A stretch of 64,000 bases of DNA. Origin: Streptomyces sp. R28 (GTDB lineage Bacteria > Actinomycetota > Actinomycetes > Streptomycetales > Streptomycetaceae). A model generated the notes under the pieces. It was given only the letters and a program-made list of their open reading frames with translations, was not told where the DNA came from and did not search any database. Both the position numbers and the translations under genes were made by a program. Of the stretch, positions 14,501 to 48,935 are shown in pieces (within the stretch, counting starts at the first letter, position 1; every line of letters starts with the position of its first letter). The DNA lies in NCBI RefSeq assembly GCF_041052385.1, contig NZ_CP163439.1, positions 10,095,001 through 10,159,000 on the forward strand, written 5' to 3'.

Positions 14501-15784
14501 GCGCTCGGCGGTCATGTCGCCCGCTGGGTCGTCGACGCCGGCGCCGAGCACGTCGTCCTCACCAGCCGTCGCGGGGCCGCGGCGCCCGGCGCGCAGGAGC
14601 TGCGGGCCGAGCTCGAAGCGCTCGGCGCCCGGGTCACGCTCGCGGCCTGCGACGCCTCCGACCGGGCGGCGCTGGCCGCGCTGCTGGAGCAGATCCCGGC
14701 CGAGCACCCGCTGACGGCGGTCGTGCACGCGGCCGGTGTCGTCGAGGGCAACGCTCCGACCGACGCGCTCGGCATCGACCAGCTCGACCGGCTGCTGCGG
14801 GCCAAGACGACGTCCGCGTGGAACCTGCACGAACTCACCGCGGACAACCCGGAGATCGAGGCGTTCATCCTCTTCTCGTCCGGCGCGGCGAGCTGGGGCA
14901 GCGGGGCACAGCCCGCCTACGCGGCGGCCAACGCCTACCTGGACGGCCTCGCGCACCACCGCCACGGTCTGGGCCTCGCGGCCACGTCCGTCGCGTGGGG
15001 TGCCTGGGCGGACAGCGGCATGGCCGCCGAGAACGCCGAGGGCGCGGAGCAACTGCGCCGCCGCGGCCTGCACACCATGGCGCCGGAGCTCGCGATCAGG
15101 GCACTGCGGCAGGCGGTCGCCGACGGCCGGACGCAGCTCACCGTCACCAACACCGACTGGGAGAAGTTCGCGCCCAGCTTCACCGCACAGCGGCCCAGCC
15201 CGCTGCTCGACGGCATCCCGGACGTGCGCAGGCTGGCCGAAGCCGAGGCGCAGCAGCCGTCCGACTCCGGGTTCAAGGAGCGGCTGGCCGCGCTGCCCGA
15301 GTCCGAGCGCGGCCGGGTCCTGCTCGACCTGGTCCGCGCCGAGGCCGCAGCGACGCTCGGCTACGACGAGACCGACGCGTTCTCGGCGAACCGGGCCTTC
15401 CGCGACGTCGGCTTCGACTCGGTGATGGCCGTCGACCTGCGCAACCGGCTGAAGGCGGCCACCGGGGTGGCACTGCCCGCGACCCTGGTCTTCGACCACC
15501 CGACCCCGGCGGCCCTGGCGCAGTTCATCCGCACCGAGCTGCTGGGCGAGACGGGCGAGCAGCGGGCGGACGATCCCGAGGCGCACATCCGCGAGACCCT
15601 CGCCTCGATCCCGATCAGCCGACTGCGCAAGGCCGGCCTGCTGGATCTCGTGCTCCAACTTGCACAAGACAGTGGGGAAATCACGAGCACTGATTCTGTT
15701 GTGCTTGATCCCGAGGCGGACTCGATCGACGACCTCGACGGCGAAGCACTGCTGCGCCTGGCGATCGAGAACTCCGGGAACTGA
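2..15784 (+). CDS. Modular type I polyketide synthase, 5'-partial (one partial plus three full modules)
   Basis: This cytosolic megasynthase extends a polyketide chain by four units. The frame is open from base 2, inside an AT C-terminus, so the true start lies left of the window. Domain order is AT tail, DH, KR, ACP; KS, AT, KR, ACP; KS, AT, KR, ACP; KS, AT, KR, ACP; then a C-terminal docking tail. All three KS domains keep the Cys (DTACSSS or DTACSAS), EAHGTGT and SNIGH motifs. ATs read GHSQG/VASH (methylmalonyl type), GHSIG/HAFH (malonyl type), GHSQG/VASH. KRs are B, A1, B and A1 type by LDD or Trp fingerprints. No ER, MT or TE is visible. The last 70 or so residues contain IRETLASIPISRLRKAGLL, typical of a class 1 docking helix bundle. 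It stops 25 bp before the next PKS gene and probably hands its chain to that protein. Confidence 0.97.
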   Translation, partial: EPSAHPVLTVGIEQTLEAEGVDAVALGTLRRGEGGLRQLLTALAQAHVRGLTVRWDDLFTGGTTVDLPTYAFQRQRYWPATVTGSGDATGLGLTAVAHPLLGAAVDLAGADGVLFTSRLSPGTHPWLTDHAVGGRVLLPGTAFVELALRAGDEVGCNRLDELTISAPLVLDHAVQLQVSVTPQETSQENGRHRVAIHSRPDDDTPWTEHASGTVSDGAYTSDFDAAVWPPTGAGRVDIEGCYDTFAVLGFEYGPVFQGLQAVWRRGDEVFAEVALPEGVEPGTFGIHPALLDAALHAALLTRDGAGLPFAWEGVSLHATGATTLRVRLTPRADGMELAFADTEGGPVVSVESLVVRPLAQTPLDDIHRDALFRVDWTQVTLPDATSADVADVVVEHALGADDTGDPDDVIGSTHALTTRVLGLLQEWIAEERPGRLAVVTRHGDLAGQAVWGLVRSAQTEHPGRFQLISVDIDSDADLAAVPPQALASDEPQLRLRDGKAYAPRLARAAAAQDDIAWEGPVLVTGGTGGLAGVIARHLVHRHGIRDLVLASRSGRTPEWVAELDAHVDVVACDVADRDALADLLARHEIRSVVHTAGVLDDGIVESLTPEQLATVLRPKVDAAWHLHELTADLSAFVVFSSAAGLLGGAGQGNYAAGNAFLDALAEHRRALGLPAVSLAWGTWDSTAGLTGTLTEADRERLVRAGMPPLSAEQGTALFDAALATAEPVLLPARLDLATLRAQGDVPALLRGLVRTRTRRTAAGSAAASGLVQRLRPLGDAERIDALTDIVRTQVAAVLAHAEGTTFDASRAFRDLGFDSLTAVDLRNRLGNVTGLRLPATLVFDYPTTAVLAEFLRDELFGSDQAAAVRVHTAVDDDPIAVVGMACRFPGGVTTPEELWQLVLDGTDAISEFPADRGWDLDALFAADAETGTSATRLGGFLHDAGEFDPAFFAMSPREALATDAQQRLLLETSWESLERAGIDPLSLRGSATGVFAGVMYNDYAQLLGTEFEGYHGTGSSPSVASGRVSYVLGLEGPAVSIDTACSSSLVATHLAVQSLRQGECDLALAGGVAIMSTPATFVEISRQRGVSADGRSKAFSDDADGTGFSEGVGMVVLERLSDAVRNGHRVLAVVKGSAVNQDGASNGLTAPNGPSQQRVIRQALASAGLSTADVDAVEAHGTGTSLGDPIEAQALLATYGQDRDVPLYLGSVKSNIGHTQSAAGVAGMIKMIKALEHGVLPRTLHVTEPSSHVDWAAGSVELLTSAVEWPGGERPRRAGVSSFGISGTNAHLILEAAVPEESAESGAVGSGLGVPWVVSARSERSLDAQVARLEALEADSVDVGWSLLGRSVFDHRAVLVEGQLVRGVAGEVGPGPVFVFPGQGSQWAGMAVELLDSSEVFAHWVAECDRVIGSFVDWSVVDVLRGDAELLERIEILQPVLFAVMVSLAQTWRSFGVEPGAVVGHSQGEIAAAFVAGALSLEDAVRIVVLRSQLFADELVGRGAVASVALPVEAVRELIGRWAGLSVAGINGPNACTVAGPEAELGEFVDLCVSRGERARVVPSTVASHGPQVEPLRERLLELLAETTPRTAGIPFYSAVTGERIDTTELGPEYWYLNARRPIEFAKVTRALIDDGYRVFVESSAHPVLTMPLQSTADDHGAADVVAVGSLRRDQGGPARFALSLGEAWAAGVEVDWRVFYEGTGARRIDLPTYAFDHSRYWPEPLQPSAAENDPVDAEFWTLVDNGELDTIGITDETLADTLRTWRAQRKARSTIDGWRYRDQWAPVTVSGTPSGTWLVVTAAGVTDADVITAVGAHADVVRVEVDADADRARLAARLVDLAVVPSGVVALTGLIGTPDHPTGLALTVTLLQALADAGISAPVWAVTRQAVYDEVAHPTQTALWGLGRVAALELPYRWGGLIDLPEEMDDRAATRFVAVLTGTEDQVAVRQGGVFARRLVRATAQNGPEFRTTGTALITGGTGALGGHVARWLVEAGAEHAVLTSRRGADAPGAQELRAELEALGARVTIEACDAADRAALEAVVNRADDLTVVVHAAGVGTGDAPVGELSFDAVTGILDAKMAAAWHLHELAPDARFILFSSGAASWGSGGQPAYAAANAYLDGLARLRRAQGRHALSIAWGAWADAGMAADHGLYEELARRGIGSMAPELAMAVLRQAVADDQTQLTVTDIDWATFAPSFTAERPSPLLNGIAEVRQALADSPVERDESALKQRLAALSAVERDRALLDLVRTEAAKTLGYAETDTLPAGRAFRELGFDSVTAVEMCNKLKAVTGLPLPTTVVFDHPTATALAGYLREELFGRTDAPAEVRAATAATGDPIAIVGIGCRYPGGVTRPEELWQLVFDGRDAVSGFPTDRGWDLDSLASATSEGGFLDAVADFDAGFFGISPREAVVMDPQQRLLLETSWEALERAGIDPVTLKGSPTGVFVGTTGQDYESLLNRSVEETGPYATTAFSASVLSGRISYLLGLEGPAVTVDTACSSSLVAMHWAAQALRNGECDLALAGGVAVMTTPNAYSAFTATGGLAPDGRCKAFADAADGTGWSEGAGVILLERLSDARRNGHEVLAVLRGSAVNQDGASNGLTAPNGPSQQRVIRQALANAGLSGGDVDVVEAHGTGTTLGDPIEAGAVLATYGQDRETPVLLGSIKSNIGHPQSAGGVAGVIKMVMALRHGVVPRTLHVDAPSTNVEWGTGSVELLTERRDWPATGRARRAGVSSFGVSGTNAHVIIEQAPESAPERDEPVRVTPGVVPVLVSGRTERALADQVARLAAVDASPLDIAYSLATGRSRFEHRVVLADGAEIARGEATEQQLAFLFSGQGAQRLGMGRELYERFPVFAGALDDVLAYLDPQLREVMWGADAELLNQTRHTQPALFALQVALYRLTEWLGVRADQLAGHSIGEIAAAHVAGVLSLEDACTLVSERARLMQALPAGGAMLAIEATEEEAAAHLTGGVSIAAVNGPTSVVIAGDAAEVERIAEHFADRRTKRLPVSHAFHSPLMEPMLDDFRSVVGGLTFHEPAIPVVTTGDVTGPDYWVRHVRAAVRFHDNVTALREAGTTAFLEIGPDGVLSAMVAETAPDAVITPVLRKDRDEESALVTGLARLHVSGVTVDWVPLFAGTGARRVDLPTYAFQHERYWPTPLEATASAQPAVDSWRHRESWTPVTPTGSVTGTWLVVVPAGLADDAWAAEVAAAVGGTIVEELPETPYDGVVSLLALSDGTDAGGVPAGVSGTLELVRTLARRGIAAPVWAVTRGAVSVAGEPIADVGQSAVWGLGRVAALELPAQWGGLVDVQGAPELLAAVLTGAEDQVAVRPEGVFARRYGKAPRPAGTAWQPTGTVLITGGTGALGAHVARDLAKRGVERVVLASRRGLDAPGAAALRDELREHVRADVVACDVADRDAVRALLADLPGLTAVVHTAGVLDDGVIESLTPQRFADVFRAKAASALVLDELTRELDLDAFVLFSSLAGAIGNPGQANYAAANTVLDALATRRRTDGHAATSIAWGAWAGAGMAAGEGVGADLHGLAMNPALAVEAMWRAVGEPDATIGIAILPDAVPAAESRAREPRGDAGLLARLQDADEPLDVMLDVVRTAVAAVLGYAGPSAVGVTKPFSGLGFDSLTAVELRNKLGTATGRSLPASLVYDYPTPRALAEHLLHEVLGVAADAAVVARGPVRDDEPIAIVGMSCRFAGGATTPEEFWEMLVEGRDGMGAFPTDRDWDVESVLATSVTSEAGFLDGSADFDPAFFGIAPREALAMDPQQRFLLETTWEALERVGVDPDSLRSTPTGVFVGTNGQDYATLLTNSAEDTEGHAATGLAASVISGRLSYTFGFEGPAVTVDTACSASLVAIHLATQALRGGECTLAVAGGATIMTTPLAFAELTRQGALAKNGRSKAFSDDADGAGWSEGVGMVVMERLSDAVRNGHRVLAVVRGSAVNQDGASNGLTAPNGPSQQRVIRQALASAGLSTADVDAVEAHGTGTTLGDPIEAQALLAPYGQDREQPLLLGSVKSNIGHTQAAAGVAGVIKMVLALQHGVLPRTLHVTEPSSHVDWAAGSVELLTSAVEWPGGERPRRAGVSSFGISGTNAHLILEEAAVGSEEAVAEPAPSGLGVPWVVSARSERSLDAQVARLVALEADSVDVGWSLLGRSVFDHRAVLVDGQLVRGVAGEVGPGPVFVFPGQGSQWAGMAVELLDSSEVFAHWVAECDRVIGSFVDWSVVDVLRGDAELLERIEILQPVLFAVMVSLAQTWRSFGVEPGAVVGHSQGEIAAAFVAGALSLEDAVRIVVLRSQLFADELVGRGAVASVALPVEAVRELIGRWAGLSVAGINGPNACTVAGPEAELGEFVDLCVSRGERARIVPSTVASHGPQVEPLRERLLELLAETTPRTAGIPFYSAVTGERIDTTELGPEYWYLNARRPIEFAKVTRALIDDGYRVFVESSAHPVLTMPLQSTADDHGAADVVAVGSLRRDQGGPARFALSLGEAWAAGVEVDWRVFYEGTGARRIDLPTYAFDRQRYWPKAAVSSGAADPVDAEFWTLVDSGDLASALDVDPDAAAAVAPALSAWRGRQKAQSTVDSWRYQDSWERLRGVPVAGITGTWLALVPAGFDGADQADKAWTESVLAPLGADVVRIDVAPDTEWATLAARLAGLEPAGVLSLLGTADRPYPGFDATSSGLALSVLLVQALGDAGITAPLWAVTRGAVTTGADDTVTSPAQTALWGLGRVAALDLPHRWGGLVDLPEEIDDRIAEGLVAALSNGGGEDQLAVRASGVHGRRLVPAPRGQRGEEWQPRGTVLITGGTGALGGHVARWVVDAGAEHVVLTSRRGAAAPGAQELRAELEALGARVTLAACDASDRAALAALLEQIPAEHPLTAVVHAAGVVEGNAPTDALGIDQLDRLLRAKTTSAWNLHELTADNPEIEAFILFSSGAASWGSGAQPAYAAANAYLDGLAHHRHGLGLAATSVAWGAWADSGMAAENAEGAEQLRRRGLHTMAPELAIRALRQAVADGRTQLTVTNTDWEKFAPSFTAQRPSPLLDGIPDVRRLAEAEAQQPSDSGFKERLAALPESERGRVLLDLVRAEAAATLGYDETDAFSANRAFRDVGFDSVMAVDLRNRLKAATGVALPATLVFDHPTPAALAQFIRTELLGETGEQRADDPEAHIRETLASIPISRLRKAGLLDLVLQLAQDSGEITSTDSVVLDPEADSIDDLDGEALLRLAIENSGN
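2624..6975 (+). other. PKS module: KS-AT(methylmalonyl-type)-KR(A1)-ACP
   Basis: KS spans about 2624-3890. AT spans about 4130-5150 with GHSQG near 4391 and VASH at about 4697-4708, a variant of the YASH methylmalonyl signature. The KR near 5937 lacks LDD and has Trp eight residues before the catalytic Tyr (WGSGGQPAY) with Gln rather than His three before it, the A1 fingerprint. ACP is GFDSV near 6839. The predicted output is an L-configured hydroxyl beside an alpha-methyl branch. Confidence 0.88.
3712..5153. repeat. Intragenic direct repeat R1, copy 1 (KS end and whole methylmalonyl-type AT)
   Basis: About 1.44 kb matching R1 copy 2 (12190-13634) with only scattered substitutions and a short variable patch after the KS, whose net effect is one codon. 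Both copies use markedly more T and G at third positions than flanking DNA. That suggests a recently copied domain rather than slow co-evolution. Confidence 0.85.
7022..11058 (+). other. PKS module: KS-AT(malonyl-type)-KR(B)-ACP
   Basis: KS spans about 7022-8275 (DTACSSS near 7504). AT spans about 8510-9490 with GHSIG near 8764 and HAFH near 9057, the malonyl signature. The KR near 10097 carries HTAGVLDD (B type) with Lys, Ser and Tyr catalytic residues in place. ACP is GFDSL near 10931. The predicted output is a D-configured hydroxyl without a branch. Confidence 0.88.
11110..15784 (+). other. PKS module: KS-AT(methylmalonyl-type)-KR(A1)-ACP plus docking tail
   Basis: KS spans about 11110-12370 with DTACSAS rather than DTACSSS. 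AT spans about 12605-13650 with GHSQG near 12871 and VASH near 13179, almost identical to the AT two modules earlier. The KR near 14489 is A1 type (WGSGAQPAY). ACP is GFDSV near 15410. The tail from 15551 is the docking region; its DNA is locally more AT-rich than the modules. Confidence 0.87.
12190..13634. repeat. Intragenic direct repeat R1, copy 2
   Basis: Second copy of the 1.44 kb block at 3712-5153, about 8.48 kb downstream in the same gene. It covers the end of the KS, the KS-AT linker, the whole AT and the post-AT linker up to the LPTYAF motif. Confidence 0.85.
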
Positions 15785-15809
15785 CGGCCGACCCCCAGAA
15801 GGAAGCGCG

Positions 15810-45638
<29,829 letters not shown>

Positions 45639-45649
45639 CCGACAGAGCC

Positions 45650-45671
45650 GGGTCGGCCGACCGGCCGGCCC
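45650..45671 (+). terminator. GC-rich hairpin after the PKS gene
   Basis: A 9-bp stem (45650-45658 with 45663-45671, one U-G pair) closes a GACC tetraloop 12 bases after the PKS stop. There is no T-tract. It may act as a weak terminator, or as an mRNA-stabilising or attenuating hairpin before the next co-directional gene. Confidence 0.4.
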
Positions 45672-45723
45672 GGCCCCAAAGGGCCCATTGGCCCCAATCC
45701 CATCAAGTAAGGAGTACGACGCC

Positions 45724-47418
45724 ATGACGGAGCTCGTGATCGGGATAGTGGGGCTCGGCTCGCTGGGCGAGGGGGTGGCCCGCGCGTTGCTCGGCAACGG
45801 CACGGAGGTGATCGGCGTCGACCACGACCCGGCCGTGGTGGCCCGGGTCGGTGACCGACTGGACGGGCCGCTGCTCACGCTCGGCGACAGTCCGCTGCTC
45901 ACCCTCGGGACCGAACCGGCCGACCTCAAACGCGCCGACGTGGTGATCGAGGCCGTGCCGGAGGACCGGGCCGCCAAGGAAGCCGTGCTGCGTGGGCTGG
46001 TCGAGCTGGTCGAGCCCGGCACGGTCCTGCTCACCACCACGTCCACGCTGTCGGTGTCCGAGCTCGCGATCGCCTCGGGGGCTCCGGACCGGGTCGTCGG
46101 CCTGCGCTACTTCCTGCCGCCGCCGGAGGGCGGCAACGCCGCGCTCGTCGAGACCGCCATGGCGGCACGGCGGACGTCCGAACTGGCGCGCAGCGTGGCC
46201 GCTCTCGCGGACACGGAGGTGGTCCCCCTCGGCGGCCGGCCGAGCGAGGTGGCCGCCGCGCTGGTCCACACATGGCTGAACCGGACCGTCGACCTCGCCG
46301 CCGAGGGCTATGCCGACGTCGAGGACATCGACACCGCCATGAGACTCGGCTGCGGCCTCGGGCAGGGGCCGTTCGAGATGCTCGATCTGATCGGTCTCGA
46401 CACCGTCCACACCTCCCTCACGGCCCTGGGCGTCAAGCCCGCCGCGCTGCTCGACCGGCTGGTGGCCGAGGGACGCCTGGGACGCAAGACCGGGCACGGG
46501 TTCCACCGGTACGACGATGCCGGTGCCCGGGTGCGGACCGGCCGCGTCACCGCCGTCACCGGAACGCCCCGCGGGATCACCCGGGCCGGTGTGGTCGGCT
46601 CCGGCACCATGGCGCGCGGTATCGCCGAGGTCCTGGCCGTCGCGGGCATCCCCACCACTCTCGTCGCCCGCACCGCGGACAAGGCCGAGGCCGTCCGGAA
46701 CGCCGTCGCCGCCTCACTCACCCGGTCCGTCAGGAAGGGCCGCATCACCGAGCAGGACCGGCTGGACATCCTCGCCCGGGTCACCACGGGAACGGACTAC
46801 GCGGGCCTCGCGGACGCCGGCCTCGTCGTCGAAGCCGTCGCCGAGGACATGGCCGTCAAACCCGCGGTGCTGCGCGCGATCGACGCACACCTCCCACCGG
46901 GCGCCGTCATCGCCACCACCACATCCAGCCTGTCCGTCACCGAGATCGCCGAGCACACCGGCCGGCCCCGCGATGTGATCGGCCTGCACTTCTTCAACCC
47001 GGCACCCGTGATGCGGCTGGTCGAAGTGGTGCGCACCCGCCACACCGACCCCGATGTGCACGCCACGGCACACGCGCTGGTGGCACGGCTGCGCAAGACG
47101 GCCGTCGACTGCACGGACCGCACCGGGTTCATCGTGAACTTCCTGTTGTTCCCGTACCTCAACGACGCCGTGCGCCTGCTCGGCCGCACCGATGTCACCG
47201 TGGCCGAGATCGACGCCGCGGTCAGCACGGCGTACCCGTATCCGATGGGGCCGTTCACCCTGCTCGACACGATCGGACTCGACGTGTCGCTCGCGATCAT
47301 GGAAATGCTCAGCGGGTCGCAGGGCGCTCCGGCCGAGCCGCTGCGGCAGTTGGTGGCCGTCGGCCACCTGGGACGCAAGACCCGGCGCGGGTTCCGAGTG
47401 GCCGAACCGGTGGAGTGA
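45724..47418 (+). CDS. Tandem-duplicated 3-hydroxyacyl-CoA dehydrogenase (FadB/PaaH-like)
   Basis: 564 residues. The ATG at 45724 is chosen because AAGGAG at 45709-45714 gives ideal spacing. The family oxidises or reduces 3-hydroxyacyl-CoA with NAD(P), for example acetoacetyl-CoA/3-hydroxybutyryl-CoA. Two complete copies of the fold are fused. Residues 1-265 have GLGSLG at the nucleotide site, and residues 286-564 have GSGTMA (292-297). The second copy has the catalytic HFFNP (His422), Glu in LVEVV, and VN at 471-472. In the first copy the matching stretch is RYFLPP (Arg128), so it is probably non-catalytic. Most relatives are about 280-300 residues with one such unit, or about 500 with one Rossmann domain. 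It follows the PKS gene by 85 bp, so it is likely a cluster gene supplying a CoA precursor; the substrate is inferred only. Confidence 0.85.
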   Translation: MTELVIGIVGLGSLGEGVARALLGNGTEVIGVDHDPAVVARVGDRLDGPLLTLGDSPLLTLGTEPADLKRADVVIEAVPEDRAAKEAVLRGLVELVEPGTVLLTTTSTLSVSELAIASGAPDRVVGLRYFLPPPEGGNAALVETAMAARRTSELARSVAALADTEVVPLGGRPSEVAAALVHTWLNRTVDLAAEGYADVEDIDTAMRLGCGLGQGPFEMLDLIGLDTVHTSLTALGVKPAALLDRLVAEGRLGRKTGHGFHRYDDAGARVRTGRVTAVTGTPRGITRAGVVGSGTMARGIAEVLAVAGIPTTLVARTADKAEAVRNAVAASLTRSVRKGRITEQDRLDILARVTTGTDYAGLADAGLVVEAVAEDMAVKPAVLRAIDAHLPPGAVIATTTSSLSVTEIAEHTGRPRDVIGLHFFNPAPVMRLVEVVRTRHTDPDVHATAHALVARLRKTAVDCTDRTGFIVNFLLFPYLNDAVRLLGRTDVTVAEIDAAVSTAYPYPMGPFTLLDTIGLDVSLAIMEMLSGSQGAPAEPLRQLVAVGHLGRKTRRGFRVAEPVE

Positions 47419-47498
47419 GACTTTCGTGTCGTCGGAGCTACGCTTGGCGACAGGACGTGGGGGGCGGCCATCGCCCGCCGAGAGGTGGTTGGGGCGTC

Positions 47499-47978
47499 AT
47501 GACTCAGGAGGCGTTCGGGGAGCGGCGGCACGTCGCCGTCTTCAGCGACCCCGAGCACGGGCAGGAACTGCCCATGTTGGCACTGATCGAGGAACTCGTC
47601 CGGCGTGGCTTTCGGGTCACCTGGGCGACCGGGTCCGAGCTGGCCGCGCGGCTGGCCATTTCGGGGGCGACGGAAGACGGTTGGGACGTCGTGGGGTTCC
47701 TCGACGACAGCAGTTCGCCGGCCGCCCTCGCGCGGGGGTACTTCGCCGACGATCTGCCGGACGTCGTCATCTACGACAAGACCGCCAACGCCGTCGCGGC
47801 GGCCATCGAGCCGAGGGCGGCCAGGGAGATCGAACTCGTGCAGGACGAGTTCGTCGACGACGAGTTCATCGACTTCCTCACCCGCTTCGGGCTGGCGTTC
47901 GTGTCCGGAGGGCCCGGGCTGTACCGGCTCGTTCCGGCGTGCTTGCAGCGCTCGGCCCGGCACCGAGGGCACCGGTGA
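47499..47978 (+). pseudogene. Remnant of a macrolide-type glycosyltransferase (internally deleted and C-truncated)
   Basis: 159 residues from the ATG at 47499 (GAGAGGTGG upstream). The N-terminus HVAVFSDPEHGQELPMLALI followed by ELVRRGFRVTWATG matches the acceptor-domain start of the MGT/OleD-OleI family. FADDLPDVVIYDKT and SGGPGLYRLVPACLQ match two later points of that domain. The full enzyme is about 400 residues; here the stretches between these blocks are shortened, and the whole C-terminal NDP-sugar-binding half with its HCG/D-Q motifs is missing. Such enzymes glycosylate macrolides for tailoring or self-protection. This copy cannot bind a sugar donor in the known way. No continuation was found in the other frames downstream. 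Confidence 0.7.
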
Positions 47979-48802
47979 CCGGCTCGTCGGAGGCGGATCC
48001 GGATCAATGGTTACCTGAGGCACTCACATTGACGCGCGTCACCTTGTGAGGTGTGGTGGTGTGCGGTTTCGGTGCGCCTCTGTTGTTCGTGCGGGAAAGT
48101 GGCTCGAATGAGTCGGGCTATTTCCAGAGAATGGGAAGAACGTGTGAAGAGTTCCGTGATGATCTTCGCGGCCCAGGGGTGCCGGTTCGTCAAGGCTTGG
48201 TAAATAATTTGGGTTGCAGTGGGTGCCTGCAGGTGCGCACGTCATAGGCGCTTTCTGTCTGTTCCTTGTCGGTCGGCGCCGCTCCAGCCCGCCGAATTGT
48301 AAACTTCCGGCACCGGTGGTGATGCGAGAGGGTTCACGCGGTAACGGAGCTGCAATAGAGCGGAAACGGGCCGTGAAACCCAAGGTGGATCTTGGCGGAA
48401 AAGGGCCTGTCGGTGCAGGGATCCCGGGGTCCGCCGCGCGGCGTAAGGGCCCTGGCGGCAGCCGGAGGGGTGTCGAGGCGTCCCTCAAGTCGCGTGGTGG
48501 GCGAGTCGATCCGACCGACGGTGCCCGGTGATGCGCCCTCGGGTGGCGTGGATCATGCGGTTCCCGCGAACTGGCACCCGGTGTGTTGTCGATCTCGGTA
48601 CTTGGCCGGGCTGTGGTGTGTGTGCAAACAGTCCAAGGCCGAGGGGATCGTCGGAAACCTACATCTCGCGCTGTCTCATGGGTCTGGTGACCTGATCATT
48701 TCTGTGGAATGTCTACTTTCGTCCGTGTTTCTTCTGTGTGTGATGCGTCGACGAAGGTCCCAGGTTACTGACGGATAGTCATCAAATGGTGGGAGGGCTT
48801 CA

Positions 48803-48832
48803 TTGACCCTGCGATAAGAATTTCCTTACGAT
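48803..48832 (+). promoter_or_regulatory. Candidate sigma-70-type promoter for the PAS-LuxR gene
   Basis: TTGACC (48803-48808) and TACGAT (48827-48832) are separated by 18 bases in a locally AT-rich stretch. This places a start near 48839 and a leader of about 95 bases before the ATG at 48936. Confidence 0.45.
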
Positions 48833-48836
48833 CAAA

Positions 48837-48888
48837 CCCGGGGGATTCCCGGAATTCCTCCCGGAGAGGCGTCGACTTTCCGGGAGGA
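48837..48888. promoter_or_regulatory. Nested inverted repeats in the PAS-LuxR leader (candidate operator or hairpin)
   Basis: CCGGG-GGATT-CCCGG is followed by GGAATTCC and then a 9-bp inverted repeat TCCTCCCGG/CCGGGAGGA (48856-48864 with 48880-48888) around a 15-base spacer. The GGGATTCCC and GGAATTCC cores resemble, but do not match, the PimM-type operator core GGGA(W)2TCCC. They may serve autoregulation or an mRNA structure. Confidence 0.4.
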
Positions 48889-48935
48889 GCTGGGATTCAG
48901 TTACCTCAAATTTAGCTCAAGTGAGGACAGCTTCT

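Larger units (their letters stand above)
47979..48935. other. 957 bp non-coding leader upstream of the PAS-LuxR gene
   Basis: No frame here shows Streptomyces coding bias. The base composition is visibly more A/T rich, especially 48060-48330 and 48590-48840. Short frames at 48392-48778 and 48214-48531 have no recognisable domain and no convincing ribosome site. The 3' end holds a candidate promoter and nested inverted repeats (listed separately). It probably serves as the control region of the regulator. Confidence 0.6.

Noticed and set aside
15660..15809. An upstream extension of the second PKS frame starting at 15660
   Set aside because: It overlaps the end of the first PKS gene, lacks family features, and the ATG at 15810 has a ribosome site and starts the docking helix.
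48392..48778. Possible 128-residue protein in the leader upstream of the regulator
   Set aside because: No domain, poor codon bias and no convincing ribosome site.
48837..48864. A bona fide PAS-LuxR (PimM-type) operator upstream of the regulator
   Set aside because: The GGGATTCCC and GGAATTCC cores differ in spacing or outer bases from the 16-bp consensus as I remember it; kept only as generic inverted repeats.
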